The translations under genes were made by a program, and so were the position numbers. DNA of 64,000 nt from Phallusia mammillata (Eukaryota > Chordata > Ascidiacea > Phlebobranchia > Ascidiidae), in NCBI GenBank assembly GCA_003260075.1, contig QLIY01000378.1, forward strand, positions 1,704-65,703, in the 5' to 3' direction. Shown here one piece after another: positions 1 through 13,030 of this stretch (positions are counted from its first letter, which is position 1; each line of letters begins with the position of its first letter). Below the pieces are notes generated by a model. That model did no database searches. It was not told the origin of the DNA and saw nothing but the letters and a program-made list of their open reading frames with translations.

Positions 1-232
1 AGCATGAGAATGATTTAGGGTAGTAACTATAGTTCGTCACAGACCAAACTAAGCTTAAAAAAAGTTACAATAGGCTAATTGGTCATGGGCTCACAAAAAC
101 CTGAGTGAAAGTAACGTGACTCATGTTGCTCATGACTCAAATCGGGGTTGTACTGACTTGGAGTTCATGATTTTGGGATTTGCGGGAAGCATTAGAGCGC
201 CTGCATCTCATTGAAATCATATTTATTTGCAG

Positions 233-3200
233 AAGCGGTAAAAGAAAACCCAGAAGATGCTTGCGCTCCTTTTCTAGAAGCTCTTGGTATCAAGGAGACA
301 GAACCAGATATTGTGATGAAAAAACTTAAATCCCTTCCCGCCAAGGATCTTTTGGACGCAACAGATAAAATTGTAAGAGACGAAATCAGCAATTCTGGCA
401 TTTTTTCTATTCTCGAAAATCAGTCGTTAATTGTAAAAGAAATCTCTGTATTATCGGACTACCGCTAGATTTTGGGTATATCTTCTGAGTTAGAATTCTA
501 TCACTAATGTTCAACAGTGTACAAACCATAGTTTAAACCAGGTGTCGGCAACCCCTGGCACGCGTGCCAAAGTTGGCACGTGAGGTGGTTTTTCATGGCA
601 CGCCAACCGATTTGCGTGTTTATATTGAATTAACAATTTAACCTGTTACACTACTAGTTTATAGTTTTTATCATGCCATTGTGTTAAAATTTAGCCTTAC
701 ATGCGCAAAACACTCTGCTTTCTCTTTATCATTGATATCTGCTGGCACGAACCACTATTATTTAGAAAAACGTTGGCACGCGAGGTCATTAACACATGGA
801 AATAACACGTAAACTGGCACGCGTCGCCTAAAAGGTTGCCGACCCTTGGTTTAAACATTGTCTTTTCCAGATGATGAAAATGGTGTACTTTTGGCCTGGA
901 GTTGACGGCAAAATGTTCTCTAAGAGTCCATTGCAAATGTTAGCGGACGCTGATTTTGCTCCTGTGCCTTATATTATCGGAATTAACAGCACAGAAGGTA
1001 GAGGTGTACTGGCAAGCAGGCACCCACCTAGCTTTCAGGAAGGTTTTACTGAAAACGAGGCCACTGACATGGTGAAGATGACAGTGCAGATGATGGAAAA
1101 TATTTCGGTAAGGAAACATTTGTGTTACAAACAATTTGATCAGGACTTTGTATTTGATGTATCTCGCTTAAACTTTATCATTATGTTCATTTCATTAGCT
1201 CTGAGAGCATCGACTCAATTCAAATCATGTTTTGAGCAGGTACAAACTGTTATCGGGGGGGGGGCTGGCACGCGTCGCCTAAAAGGTTGCCGACCCTTGG
1301 TTTAAACATTGTCTTTTCCAGATGATGAAAATGGTGTACTTTTGGCCTGGAGTTGACGGCAAAATGTTCTCTAAGAGTCCATTGCAAATGTTAGCGGACG
1401 CTGATTTTGCTCCTGTGCCTTATATTATCGGAATTAACAGCACAGAAGGTAGAGGTGTACTGGCAAGCAGGCACCCACCTAGCTTTCAGGAAGGTTTTAC
1501 TGAAAACGAGGCCACTGACATGGTGAAGATGACAGTGCAGATGATGGAAAAGATTTCGGTAAAGAAACCTTTTTGTTTTTAACAATTTAATCAGGACTTT
1601 GTATTTGATGTATCTCGCTTAAACTTTATGATTATGTTCATTTCATTAGCTCTGAGTGCATCGACTCAATTCAAATCATGTTTTGAGCAGGTACAAACTG
1701 TTATCAGCTGATTTGTTGATCTTTGTGTTGACCCATGCGGATATTTAGACAAAAATGTTTAGTGGGCCATTCACGGGGGAACTTAAATCATATAAAGAGA
1801 GCTTAAATTGCGATAGATGGCGCAATGAGCTGAACTATAAGTTGAGTGGCTTAAAAGGGCAGGAACTTGACCGAATGGTCTGCCTGACCCATATACAGAC
1901 AGGGGGGGGGGGGGGGGGGAAAGGGTTAGGGTTGGGAAGTTTTTTTTAGATTTTAGATTAAGAACCAAGTTTTAATTTAGTATGACAGTATTTTTTTGAC
2001 ACTTCCTTAGCCAAAATAGACCATCGACATTTTAAAGATATCGTTTCAAATAGCTTTTGTGCACAATTCAAAATTTAGCAAACTTTGTATGATTTAGGTT
2101 CTTGCGTTAAAATTTATAGCCTGCATAGCATACTGAGAATGTCTTTGGAGCAATGCAGCTTACCGATCATAAGAGGGGTGCGAGTTTCATAAAGGGGGGG
2201 GGGGTAAAAAAGGTTAGGGTTGGGAAGTTTTTTTAGATTTTAGATTAAGAACCAAGTTTTTAATTTAGTATGATAGAATTTTTTTTGACACTTACTTAGC
2301 CAAAATAGACCATCGCCATTTTAAAGATATCGTTTCAAATAGCTTTTGTGCACTATTCAAAATTTAGCAAACTTTGTATGATTTAGGTTCTTCCGTTAAA
2401 ATTTATAGCCTGCATAGCATACTAAGAATGTCTTAGGAGCAATGCAGCTTACCGATCATAAGAGGGGTGCGAGTTTCATAAAGATCCTTAATACCTAAAT
2501 GTGTAAATTACAGAAGGGGGAAATAAGAAGTTTCGTGTTTGGTGTGTCCAAACGTTCTCGCTTTTTATGATTATGATTTTTCTTTAGCCCGAGAAAATGG
2601 AAGAAGTTGTATCAAAAGCCAAAGAGGTGTACATGAAATTTTACGAAAAAGATGATAAGATGAAATGGAGCAAGTTTGCATCCGACATAGCAGCAGACAG
2701 CGCTTTTGGTTCCAACTCAATTGCTGCTGCAACAGCACACGCGGGTTTGCAATTTTTCTTTTTACAAGTTTAATTTGACGAAACTTTAAAATCAATAACG
2801 TAACATGGCATACAAGGATTTTCATAAATGTGGCATCATCATTGTACTTCTGGGTTGATTCCTTTTACAAGTTTTTACGAATTTTTATGATAATTACAAT
2901 GACACACTTTACAAACACAAAAGCACTGTGACCAAGGTTAGTCAAATTAATCCTAATTTGTAGAAATCCTACAAACATCACGGCAGTCGCACTTTTAGCT
3001 GAGTGGCGCAAAGACCACGAACGCTTATTTAAAACTATATATCTCCAATATTTTCGGTTGGGGTAAGATATTATCATTAACAATGCAACAAAACTTGCTT
3101 TGAAACTTAGTTCCTAAGCTAAAATTTTCAAAAACTTACTTTCCAACCGTACCCCTTTGGCTGATAAACATACTTAGCTCTTTGTGCAATCTAGCTAAAT

Positions 3201-4292
3201 TTTGTTAACTCTGGGTTTGTCGTGCGGTATGGGGGCAACAAATGACCATTAATTTGAATATCATCGGTCACAGTGCTTTTGTAATTGCAAAACTCGTACA
3301 GTGTGACTGCAATTCGTTAGTTATCACAGTTAGCGTTGAAATACAAATGAATTAATCTGTATTAAATCCAACCGAGTAAGAATTTATGACGCGACAAAAT
3401 CCGGAAAAAAATCGAAAAACAGTTGTATTACTTGGTCCAACATCAGACAACAGTGTAAAGATCCAAAACCTAATTGTATGTATTCTTCACAATATTTAGG
3501 CGCGGGTCATACAACTTACGTTTACTGTCTGGAACAACAGCTGCAAATACATCACAACCCGGAATCCAGTAAAGGTTTAAAAATGAAACATGAGTTTTGT
3601 GAAGCTGATCACGGGGATGACATCATATTCACATTCGGTAATCCTTTTTGCAACTGGGAATCAGCAAAAGACTTCAAATATACCGATGAAGAGAAGGAGC
3701 TGTGTCTTCGGTGGATGGAATATCTTGTTAGTTTTGCTCGAACTGGGTGAGTGCTTCGGTAAATCTGATACTTTAACCAGAAAGGCCTTCAGACAGCTAG
3801 TAGCCGAAAAATCCAAATCTATTTTTTTCCAGCAAAATTGTAGAAAACAAAAATGCTACTCATCTATTTGACTCCGCATAAACCCTTTCTAAACATTTTT
3901 ACTGCAAACAAGTGGGCTAAAAATCGAAAACATGCTTTTTAAATATCGGTACTATGTTTAAACACATTTGTGACAACATTGGTTAAAGAGTGAAAATCAG
4001 CATATAAATGTAATTAAACAGCCACAAAGAAGTTTTTTAAGCTACTTACCTAAAAAAAATGGATGCTTGATCTGGCAACGACTAACGTTAAAAATGTAAC
4101 AAACGTTACATTTTTAGAAACCCTAATAGCAACAGAAACAGCAAAGAGTGGCCGAGATACAAAAACGACAAACGACAACATCTGGTGGTGAAGATGCCAC
4201 TTGGGGAAGGCAGTGATTTGCTCCTGGAGAAAAGCAAATTTTGGAATGAAACATTTCCCCGCATAATAGCGAAACAAATTACACGTTTGTAG
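233..4292 (+). CDS. Carboxylesterase/cholinesterase-family hydrolase, 3' part (5' end outside window)
   Basis: Alpha/beta-hydrolase of the type B carboxylesterase family, C-terminal part. Exons read: 233-372, 871-1107, 2588-2744, 3500-3746, 4118-4292 (stop TAG 4290-4292); all phases join. The GESAGG serine region must lie to the left of the window. Visible family marks: KSPLQMLADADF followed by PYIIGINSTEG, where the Glu of STEG is the expected acid of the triad; EADHGDDIIFTFG carries the expected catalytic His; SFARTG then joins NPNSN...EWPRY, and FWNETFPRI near the end matches the usual FW-x-E/N tail. Exon 2 occurs twice (871-1107 and 1322-1558) on either side of a 10-G run; both copies keep open frame and splice sites, and I treat this as two alleles, not two exons. 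There is no GPI-like or ER-retention tail: the protein ends AKQITRL. A candidate polyadenylation signal AATAAA is at 4482-4487. Whether it is a true cholinesterase or a general carboxylesterase cannot be decided from this part. Confidence 0.9.
539..848. mobile_element. hAT-type MITE in esterase intron, TSD GTTTAAAC
   Basis: 310-bp element with inverted ends CAGGTGTCGGCAACC / GGTTGCCGACCCTTG, flanked by perfect 8-bp direct repeats GTTTAAAC (531-538, 849-856). End sequence and 8-bp duplication are those of the hAT superfamily. No coding capacity. Its internal GGCACGCG repeats occur near both ends. Its right end is repeated at 1265-1299 after the 10-G run. Confidence 0.85.
814..1705. repeat. Direct duplication around 10-G run (1255-1264), includes esterase exon
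   Basis: Left copy 814-1254 and right copy 1265-1705 are both 441 bp and differ by scattered substitutions, mostly in the intron after the exon (around 1102-1140 versus 1552-1590). The exon coding differs by one amino acid near its end (N versus K before IS). Confidence 0.85.
1857..1901 (+). repeat. tRNA-like SINE fragment
   Basis: The stretch with CCGAATGGTCTGCCTGACCC and then CATATACAGACA matches the left part of the tRNA-like units at 31.1-31.3 kb. It is cut off by the 18-G run at 1902-1919. Confidence 0.55.
1902..2483. repeat. Two poly-G runs and duplicated intron segment
   Basis: Runs of 18 G (1902-1919) and 11 G (2194-2204). Segments of about 275 bp, roughly 1922-2193 and 2207-2483, are near-identical copies that each start right after a G run, with differences such as CTTCCTTAGCC versus CTTACTTAGCC. 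Both lie in the intron before the exon at 2588. Confidence 0.8.
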
Positions 4293-4656
4293 TCATTTAC
4301 CAATGTAATACCATATATAACGTATGTCTTACCACTTTTTTAATTTGGTGGAACAATTGCGGGTTTTTTAAATTATAAGTTAACTTACTACCTTTCTGGC
4401 ATTGGATTCAAAATCATGAAAAATATTTCTGAGATTCTTGTTTCTTTACACGCTCTTCAATAAGTTTCATACAGTGTATTCAATAAATTATTGTTACTTA
4501 TCATGCTCTACAAACAAAAAAAGCAACTTAACACTATAGTTTGCTTTATCAATGTAAATCATATACATTCTATAAACAAGAACTCATAAACTGGAATGCT
4601 CTTTAAAGTCTTCGCAGTCCGGTAAAAGCCATTAAATTTTGCGGTAAAAGCCTTTT

Positions 4657-4933
4657 CAGTGATTCTCAAACTATGTGCTAAATTTCCAATTTCCAATATA
4701 TGCTACTTTGAAAAGCAAAATAAATGTAACTTATGATGCTTTAGGATTAGATGACGAATGCATGAAAACGTTTCAAAGCTCATTTTCCGCATTTGTTATT
4801 AACAACATGCTTACCCATGTACCACGATAAAATGTCATTTAACATTCTTTTGGCGACGTTTAGGTTGTTGGTCTGCAGACTTGGGAAGTCCGTTTCAAAT
4901 GAGCTGAATACTTAAAAAGTTTGAGATCCACTG
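4657..4933. mobile_element. hAT-like MITE, 277 bp
   Basis: Ends CAGTGATTCTCAAACT and GTTTGAGATCCACTG are inverted repeats of each other with mismatches. The 8-bp flanks do not match clearly, so the insertion is old or the boundary has drifted. Confidence 0.55.
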
Positions 4934-5228
4934 CTCTACTAGGCCAGCACAAATTTAATTTAGATAAACCTGACCTTGCAGAAGCAGCAGAGATATGTTC
5001 AAACGTAACTCACCAAGAAACAATTGTCCGATGTGTGACATTACAATTTTTACTTTGTATTATAAAGCTTAATACAAAACGAATAACATATATACCAAAA
5101 TTTAACTTGGCGTTGTCAACAACAATGTAGGGTAAAATCAAGCATTTGAAAACTTACAAGTTATGTGTAACGATTAGAATCGAAATATAGAATAAAAACT
5201 AAGTAACAATATAACACATGTTCTAGAT

Positions 5229-5631
5229 CAGTGTTTCTCACAAACTTTTTGAAGCGACCGAACTATTATTAAATTTAATTCTTTAGATTTTCCACAACAC
5301 ATACATGTACCTTATTACTATTTTTTTTTTAAATTTGCTATGTCAGTTCGGACCGAAATTATTGGTCCTTTTGATCAAGGAAAAACTTTTAGATCCCCAA
5401 CTTATCTGCTGGTTATAGTAAGCTGAAAACAAATTAAAGTTTTCAACATAAAACAACATTGTCAGTTGTCATGATTTTTTTTACTCCACAGTTAAATACC
5501 AGTAGAAATGAAAAAAAGCACACACACTATCAAACAAAGTCAAAACTGCATGTTTTTACAAAAACAAGCAAACCAAAAGCATTTTCAGGCGAAACAACTT
5601 TAGGTCGCTAAACATACTTTGGAAAACACTG
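5229..5631. mobile_element. Possible degenerate hAT-like element
   Basis: Begins CAGTGTTTCTCACAAAC and ends TTGGAAAACACTG. No matching target duplication seen (TTCTAGAT versus TACAATAT). Boundaries are tentative. Confidence 0.35.
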
Positions 5632-6489
5632 TACAATATATTACTGGTTCTTGCAGGGATTATATCAACACTACGTTTACACAAAATCAAGAATGTTACT
5701 CGATGCTACTGGTGTAGAATCAACAAAAGTCGATACTTACATAGGAATTCGAAAGGTTACATACAAAACTGTCCATTAAATATTTTATAGCAATCTAAGA
5801 GCGCCAGTGTTTTTAATTTTTACACACACATTTAAACTGTCATTTAGATGACGTATTATTAATCCGTGAGCGAAAAAAGGATAACAAAATAAATGTTAAA
5901 AAATCTCAATTCGGCTAGTTTGCTACACATATTAGGATTGTAACAGAATGGTTTTTGTCCCAATTTGGACATGAAAACACTGCAGCGCAATATATTGCAC
6001 AACATCTGTAAAATGATTCGGAATTTCGTATGGTAATGCAAAATATTAGGAATACAGAACATGTCGAATTATCTACATTCGACAGTACAGAAATACATAG
6101 ATTTAAGATATCGAATGGTAGTACAGCAGCATCGGGTCCTAAACGAACATAAATACGTTTTCTAGTTAACCTCATGTAATCGATGAAATATATATAATAT
6201 AATGAGTATATTTTGCTATAGGTGATACTGTAAAGTTATTTAAAAGGATAAAGAAATATATTTTTTGACCATATTACTATTTGTGACACCAAATTAGAAA
6301 GTGATGTAGATATACAATGTACTCATTTTGAAGTGCTTCACATTTCCAATTAACTGATTCTACTAAGTATATGCAAATAATTTTTATGTGCAAGGCTATG
6401 CTGCTTGACAAATACAAGTCAAAATGACGTAACAATGGAACAAGAACGTTCGACAGATGAAACAAGCACCAATTGCGAAACGGTGGACA

Positions 6490-6920
6490 TGGGTGCAACC
6501 ATAACACAATTGCGAAAATCGAAAGTTGAATGCAGTGGTCATCAATTAATCAATACGTCAAGATCTAAATCAGTGGTTCCCAACCGGGGAGGTATTCCTC
6601 CCTATGAATTTTTAAAACTGCAGTGGAGGAATTAACTTTAAATCTTTACGGTTTTTAGGGGGGGGGGTGGTGCAACCATAACACAATTGCGAAAATAGCA
6701 CAAAAAGTCAAACGAAATATTCAATGAATGTTAGTAAGTACTAGCGGATGGGGAGTACGTGGTGAAATAAACAACTGTTTGCAGAGTTGAATGCAGTGGT
6801 CATCAGTTAATCAATACGTCAAGATCTAAATCAGTGATTCCCCCGATTCCCGAGGTATTCCTCCCTATGAAATTTTAAAACTGCAGTGGAGGAATTAACT
6901 TTAAATCTTTACGGTTTTTA
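6490..6920. repeat. Duplication around 10-G run (6658-6667) with ~100-bp indel
   Basis: Left copy 6490-6657 and right copy 6668-6920. The right copy has about 100 extra bases after GCGAAAAT (CACAAAAAGTC onward), a sizeable presence/absence difference between the two copies. Confidence 0.75.
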
Positions 6921-7057
6921 AAGCGGTTTATAAATAGACGCTTTAGTTTTGAGAACGTGGCTTGTGAATCTGATAAAACAAACAAATATAAAATGATGTT
7001 TGTATGGTTTGGCATCTTTTATTTAGTATATTAGGAAAAAATGTTAAGGAACCACGG
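6571..7057. mobile_element. hAT (Buster-type) MITE, TSD ATCTAAAT
   Basis: Starts CAGTGGTTCCCAACCGGGG and ends TTAAGGAACCACGG, flanked by perfect 8-bp repeats ATCTAAAT (6563-6570 and 7058-7065). The duplication has TA at its centre (nnnTAnnn), as reported for Buster-like hATs. The element is interrupted by the 10-G run at 6658-6667, so its printed length is inflated. Confidence 0.8.
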
Positions 7058-7255
7058 ATCTAAATGCATGCTTTTACATGCAAAGTATTAAAAATGAAAA
7101 CTGCACTAAAAGAGGGAAAGGGCGTTAAATGCGTTGAAGGTGTCTGTATGTTTTGTTATATTGTTGCGGCTATGGCTAAGGGTACCCTAACGCATACATT
7201 TTAAAAAAGGACAAGAACAGTTGACTAGAAAGGAAAAGTCTAACTGGCAGCCTAT

Positions 7256-7432
7256 AAAAACTAACATTTTTGTTTATATTGACTAAAATATTATTGTCTT
7301 AAAAGGGTTTTGAGGCATTTTCTGCAGGGAATTGAGGGGGGGGGGCAAAACTAACATTTTTGTTCATATTGACAAAAAGGGACATATTATTGTCTTAAAA
7401 GGGTTTTGAGGCATTTTCTGCAGGGAATTGAG
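7256..7432. repeat. Duplication around 10-G run (7336-7345)
   Basis: About 80 bp, starting AAAACTAACATTTTTGTT and ending TGCAGGGAATTGAGG, occurs before and after the run. The right copy has a short insertion (AAAAGGGACA). Confidence 0.75.
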
Positions 7433-8080
7433 GTTTGGCCACGATTTACTGCACGAAGCAAGGACGGAAACAGCTTTTCTCATGCACCAAACTTTCCACA
7501 GGAAGTTTTTACACACCAACAATGCGACACTGTTGTGCGCATTTTACTGCAATTGTAGTTTTTAAAAACATAATTGCACCAACGCTCGTGTTACTAGTCA
7601 TCGAAGTCCATAAAAACATACTTTTTGTGCTGTTTAGCAAAAAATTACCACAACAGTTGAAAAAGCACAGATCAATAACAAAATCTTTAAGCTATGGGTC
7701 TCAGTACAAAGTAAATATTTGGTACGTTCGTTTATCAAAGCATTGATTGAAAACATGAAAACAACAGTAGCACATTACTTGGTATTCTTTTTTTGTGTTG
7801 CTTGGTGAGTACAAACCAATATAAGTACAATGTTAGGAAACGACAGTCAATAAAGTACATTAGGTCCAGTAACTACATTAGATTTGATATCTCAGTATTT
7901 CTTAAACAAAAGGAGTTTTTTTACAAGAAAGACAAAAAGTGAAACGTTACATATTCAACACTATGAGGAAAAAAGTATGAAGGATTTACACAAAACGAAA
8001 ACAGGAACAATGTGCAAACAGAAATTAAGTACAACTCCAAACTTTAACGACTAATAAATTCATAATGATTGTAACACTTT

Positions 8081-11000
8081 TTAATCTTCACGAATGGCTT
8101 TAAGGGCATCACGTAAGTGCTTCATCGTTTCCTTGTAGCGTTGTGAAGTCTCATAACTTGTTTCCTTGTTTAAGTTAATGTCCAACGTTACTGCGGAATC
8201 TGTATTAAAAAAAGGGATGGTTTATCGAACACCCAAGGTTTAAATAAGAATGGTACTGGTAGTGCATAGAAAACTCAGAGAAAATCGTTTTTTTTTAAAC
8301 ACCAACTTCAAAATACCCGGAAATGCTAATCAAGCGACCGTGTTACCAGGCATATGAAAAGAAAAATTTAGATACACAATCAGAAAAACGACAGACCACC
8401 AAAAGTTAGCAACAATTCATACGTGTACATTACAGGCTTTTTCAAGCCTAAAGCCAATTAGTGCTAAAAAGGCAAAATTTGGCCAGAAAATTGGTGAAGT
8501 TGCTGGACAAATGATGCCACGTGTGAAATCAGGCCCGTTTCAGTCCAAACCATTGTCATTCTGCCAGAATAAAAAACAAAAATAACCCAATACGGGCCGA
8601 AAAAGAGGTCAAAGATCAGAGATTTTCATTTTACACACATCCGCAAGGTGGCAGCAGATGACAAATCAAGGCGCAGAATACTTACACGGGGTGCATTCGG
8701 GCACGCCCACTTCATAATATACCGAGTTTTCGTAACCCTGAGCTTCGACCATAATGTGATACGTTCCAGGGGCTAGAAGTCGCCAGTAATCTCCGTGTTC
8801 TGCTGTCCACACGGCGTGATGAACGTCCTTCAGCATTACAACAGCCCTTGGGATGCCTTCACCAGTTGCAGAGTCCCTGACAAAACCTTTAACTCCACAA
8901 GTTGCCTGTTATAAAGTAAGATTGTTAAATAAGGCACCACGCGTTAAAACGTTTTTGGTAATGTGTGGTTGTGTAAAGAAATGTTAGTAGTGTAGGTAAG
9001 TAATGTATGGTGATGTAACGTATAGTATGTAGGTAATATAAAGTATGGGGGGGGGGGGATTGTTAAATAAGGCACCACGCGTTAAAACATTTTTGGTAAT
9101 GTGTGGTTGTGTAAAGAAATGTTAGTAGTGTAGGTAGTAATGTATGGTGATGTAACGTATAGTATGTAGGTAATATAAAGTATCGTGTGTCAGTAATGTA
9201 TGGTAATGTAAAGTATGGTATGAAAGTAGTGTAGCTAAGTAATGTATGGTATGTAGGTAATACAGTAATGTAAGTATGGTATATATGAAGTAATGTATGT
9301 AGGCAATGTAAAGCATAGTATGTAGGTTATGTACAGTAATGTAAGTATGGTATATATGAATGAATGTAGGTAATGTAAAGTATGGTAGTTAGGCAATTTT
9401 GTGGTAATGTAAAATATAGTATGTAGGCAATGTACAGTAAAGTAAAGTATGGTATGAATGTAGGTCATGTAAAGTATGGTATGTGGTAATGCAAAGCAAT
9501 GAACTAGACACAGAACATTTTTCCAAAGTAAATACATTATATTGCAGAGGTTTTCATTTGTATCAGTTGCCATTATCATTGCAAGCAAATTCATTCAGAA
9601 CATGAAAGCTCTTTAAAAGGTATTACAAAATCATTGGTCACGTGATGAAGGTCGGAATAAAAAACAAAACTGATCCCTTCGCTTTGACGAAATTATTAAT
9701 GATTAATGACGCATCTATGCAGTTGACGCGGCACTTCAATTTTGACAATTATCCGTTAAAATCGAACCCCGGGCACTCGAGCTGTATTTAATCGGTCGGA
9801 TCAATGAAAAACAGACAAGGGAAATATACGGCAGTACGGACAGGTCAAAACCAATCGAAATAGCACAATATTACGCACGACCCTGAATTATTCATTCTCC
9901 CTATGGCGTGGATTGTATGACCGGATATTATATTACATTTTGCTGCCAATAAATGCTGAATTTTAAATACTAAAGCTGTTATATGCCGTAAATTAACGTA
10001 ACTGGCATAGACCTTTGATGCGGAAATTACGCTCAATGGCAATTTTTACGTTTCTGATCGCACCACGAATTTGAAAATATTAAGCGTTATGTCCTTTCTA
10101 TTAACCTTACTGTGATTTCTATTAACCTTACAACGCTTTTGCATTTTGGTTTTAACATGTATGGCGCTGCCATTTATAAAAAAGTGTCAAATTATTTGGC
10201 TGATGAGCTAGCCCGGTTAAGCGAGCCTTGTCGACATTTTAACAACTAAAGGACACAGTCATGCTGGAGAACATTTTAAATACAAGAAAAATACATCAGG
10301 TCGTATGTAAATGGCATTGGGAACAACAAAGGCTCGATGGTTACAGGGACGGTTTAACATATCACCGTTTAGGTTCAACACATGTCAGGTTTTCGATTTC
10401 ATGGCGGTATGTGGTTAAAACACAATGGGCAGTGTACATGGGAAAGATCGATCGTTTGTCCGGTCTATAAAGGTTGCATCCGTATGGTGATGAGAAAGGC
10501 GGTTTAAAATGCCACAAGCCTTAGAATTGACTGTTTTATTTTGGTTGTTGACACAATCAAAACCACAGGCATATGTAATTTGACGTGGCAACCAACAGAC
10601 AAAAAACAACGCTTTGCTTTTGTGGGAAACGGTTTTGACCAAAGCAAAGCATCACTGAAAATAACTTTCAAATGATAGCAGTTGAGTGATTTCCTTTATT
10701 TTACGAACTCAAAGAAAACCTCTCTTTAAGGTTCCATAAGACACAGGTAATTATAAGCAACCCTTTTTGAGTGTTTTATCATTTGAAGCAGTGGCTTGCA
10801 TACACCGCACCACATAGATAAATTATTTGTGTCTGTAGCACATTAGGAAATAGGTTTCATTTTTATAATGCCACTAGAATTACCTACTTGAAGCTTGTTG
10901 CCTTGATACCGGAATCTATCCTTAATCTCCTACTTATTTGGGCACCTTATATATATGGTTAATTTCGAGACATAGCTTTGTTGTATTTTTTGTAGCAATA

Positions 11001-12942
11001 ATCGTTGCTCGAAACGTTTTCGTTTTTACAATCGTGCCAGAAGAAGAAAACAAATCGTTTTGTAGCACTGATGGTGAAAATCAAGACGTGCAATGTTTCT
11101 TTTTGCGATAGTGATCCTCAGTACCATATATGTATGCGAACATTCTATCTATAAACCCGTCAAGAAAAGAGTTATAGCATATTTACCTCACAATCATAAA
11201 GCCTGCATTTTTGACAATTTTTTTACTGTTTATTTCTTTTCGAAAGATGTAGATTTTTTTCACATGTTATACCCGCGGACTGCATCCACAGTAAACCTCG
11301 GTTGAGCTGGATCTTTGTCAAATTCGAGCAAAACTTACAAATGATTTGTAAAGTGACAAGGCTTTAACTAATAATCGACGTCGGGTAACCCAGACAAATT
11401 CTTTGGTCCAAACGGCTCCGGATCAGCCGATATGTCATTGGAAAACCGTGTATGGAAGGTGATATTTATAACGATCCCGTTTACAGTCATATTTGTTCAT
11501 TTAAATATTACGCAAAATGGTTTAAAAGAACAGGTTCTCCAACAATTTGTCAGCTGTGTTTACCTGAAGGGCGTAGTTCATGAGCGCGTGTTTGTTTTCC
11601 CGCCAATACTCGGGCAAATCGCTCGGAGGTGGAAATTTCTCGCAGCCCATTTCAATTGTCAATTCAAAGCAGTTAGTCGCCAAATAGTTGAAGTCCTGCA
11701 TGCCTGCGGAAATACAATTGTGTGAAAAACGGATCTTAATGCAGCTCACGCAAATCTACCTGAAAATGAAACAGCCTGAAACAAAATACAATGGTATATT
11801 TGGTTGTGCTAAACTTACTATTTACTATTGTGATCAGCCCTGAAGCATTTATGCAAACCAGCGATCACCACACATTATTACACAAATTATAGTACGCAAT
11901 TTAAACGCTGCTAAAAACCTTGTGAAATATGTCTTCTTGTGTGACTTTTTTGCATATGATTTCAACATGTATGTGTTAACTTCACTTCTTTTTTTTGCAG
12001 AAATATAAGTTTAAAGCTAAATCAATCTCTGCTTATGATGAGACAAGTCGATCTAAGTACTTTTCATGGTAAATGGGGGGGGGGTACAAATTATAGTACG
12101 CAATTTAAACGCTGCTAAACACCTTGTGAAATATGTCTTCTTGTGTGACTTTTTTTGCATATGATTTCAACATGTATATGTTAACTTCACTTCTTTTTTT
12201 GCAGAAATATAAGTTTAAAGCTAAATCAACCTCTGCTTATGATGAGACAAGTCGATCTAAGTACTTTTCATGGTAAATTTTACTTTAGTTTAATTACGCC
12301 CAAAGACAACAACTAAATGTGAAAAAAAATTCTAAGCTGAACCCACTAAGAGTTTTTGACGTTGCACACTTTTTAAATGTCAAATATTCTAAGCGGCATA
12401 TTCAATAATCAGTACACAAAGTTGAACAAGTATATTGGACCAATACAAAACTGTTTCCGTCGCATTTAAGTGTTAGTAATTTGTGCGACTTGCCTCATCT
12501 TTATTTTTAGCATGACCAATATTCTGAGTATGGCTAGAGGTTTAAGTAATGTCAGTCTTGGATTTTCGTAAGTTTTAAAACAGCCACACTTAGCTACAGA
12601 CAGTGTGTAATGTTAAAAGGTATAGGGTCTCAACAGCGCAAGTTAGTGAAATGACAATTACCGTGTTAACTAGTATAGCTATATTATACGACACTCTAGT
12701 CCAGTGGTGAAAAAATTCTCACAAGGGGAAATAATGAATCAAATAACGACCATTATTTTTAATGTATGGCATAAAACAGGGGTTCTTAACCAGGGGTACG
12801 TGTACCCCTTGGGGGTACGAAGCATCAAAGCAGGGGGTACGACATGCAGGGTGAAATTATATGCTATATATTTAGGCATATTTGTGAAGAATGGGTAACA
12901 AGTTACTTTGTTATATATCTAGAACGGGTTAGTTTTGTCCTA

Positions 12943-13030
<88 letters not shown>

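Larger units (their letters stand above)
4293..8080. other. Intergenic region between esterase and carboxypeptidase
   Basis: Holds the esterase 3' end, three hAT-like elements (4.66-4.93, 5.23-5.63, 6.57-7.06 kb) and two poly-G duplications (6658, 7336). I see no convincing exon. Open stretches at 5.66 and 7.43 kb lack family features or splice consistency. Confidence 0.6.

Noticed and set aside
5657-5780. Possible extra esterase exon after TTCTTGCAG (reads GLYQHYVYTKSRMLLDATG)
   Set aside because: The esterase already ends properly at 4292 with a family-typical tail; the phase does not fit and no partner exon is visible.
8990-9500. CRISPR-like array
   Set aside because: The repeats are degenerate and without regular spacers, and the host is an animal.
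9122-9594. Long Tyr/Ile/Thr-rich - strand frames
   Set aside because: They are read-through of the minisatellite in a carboxypeptidase intron.
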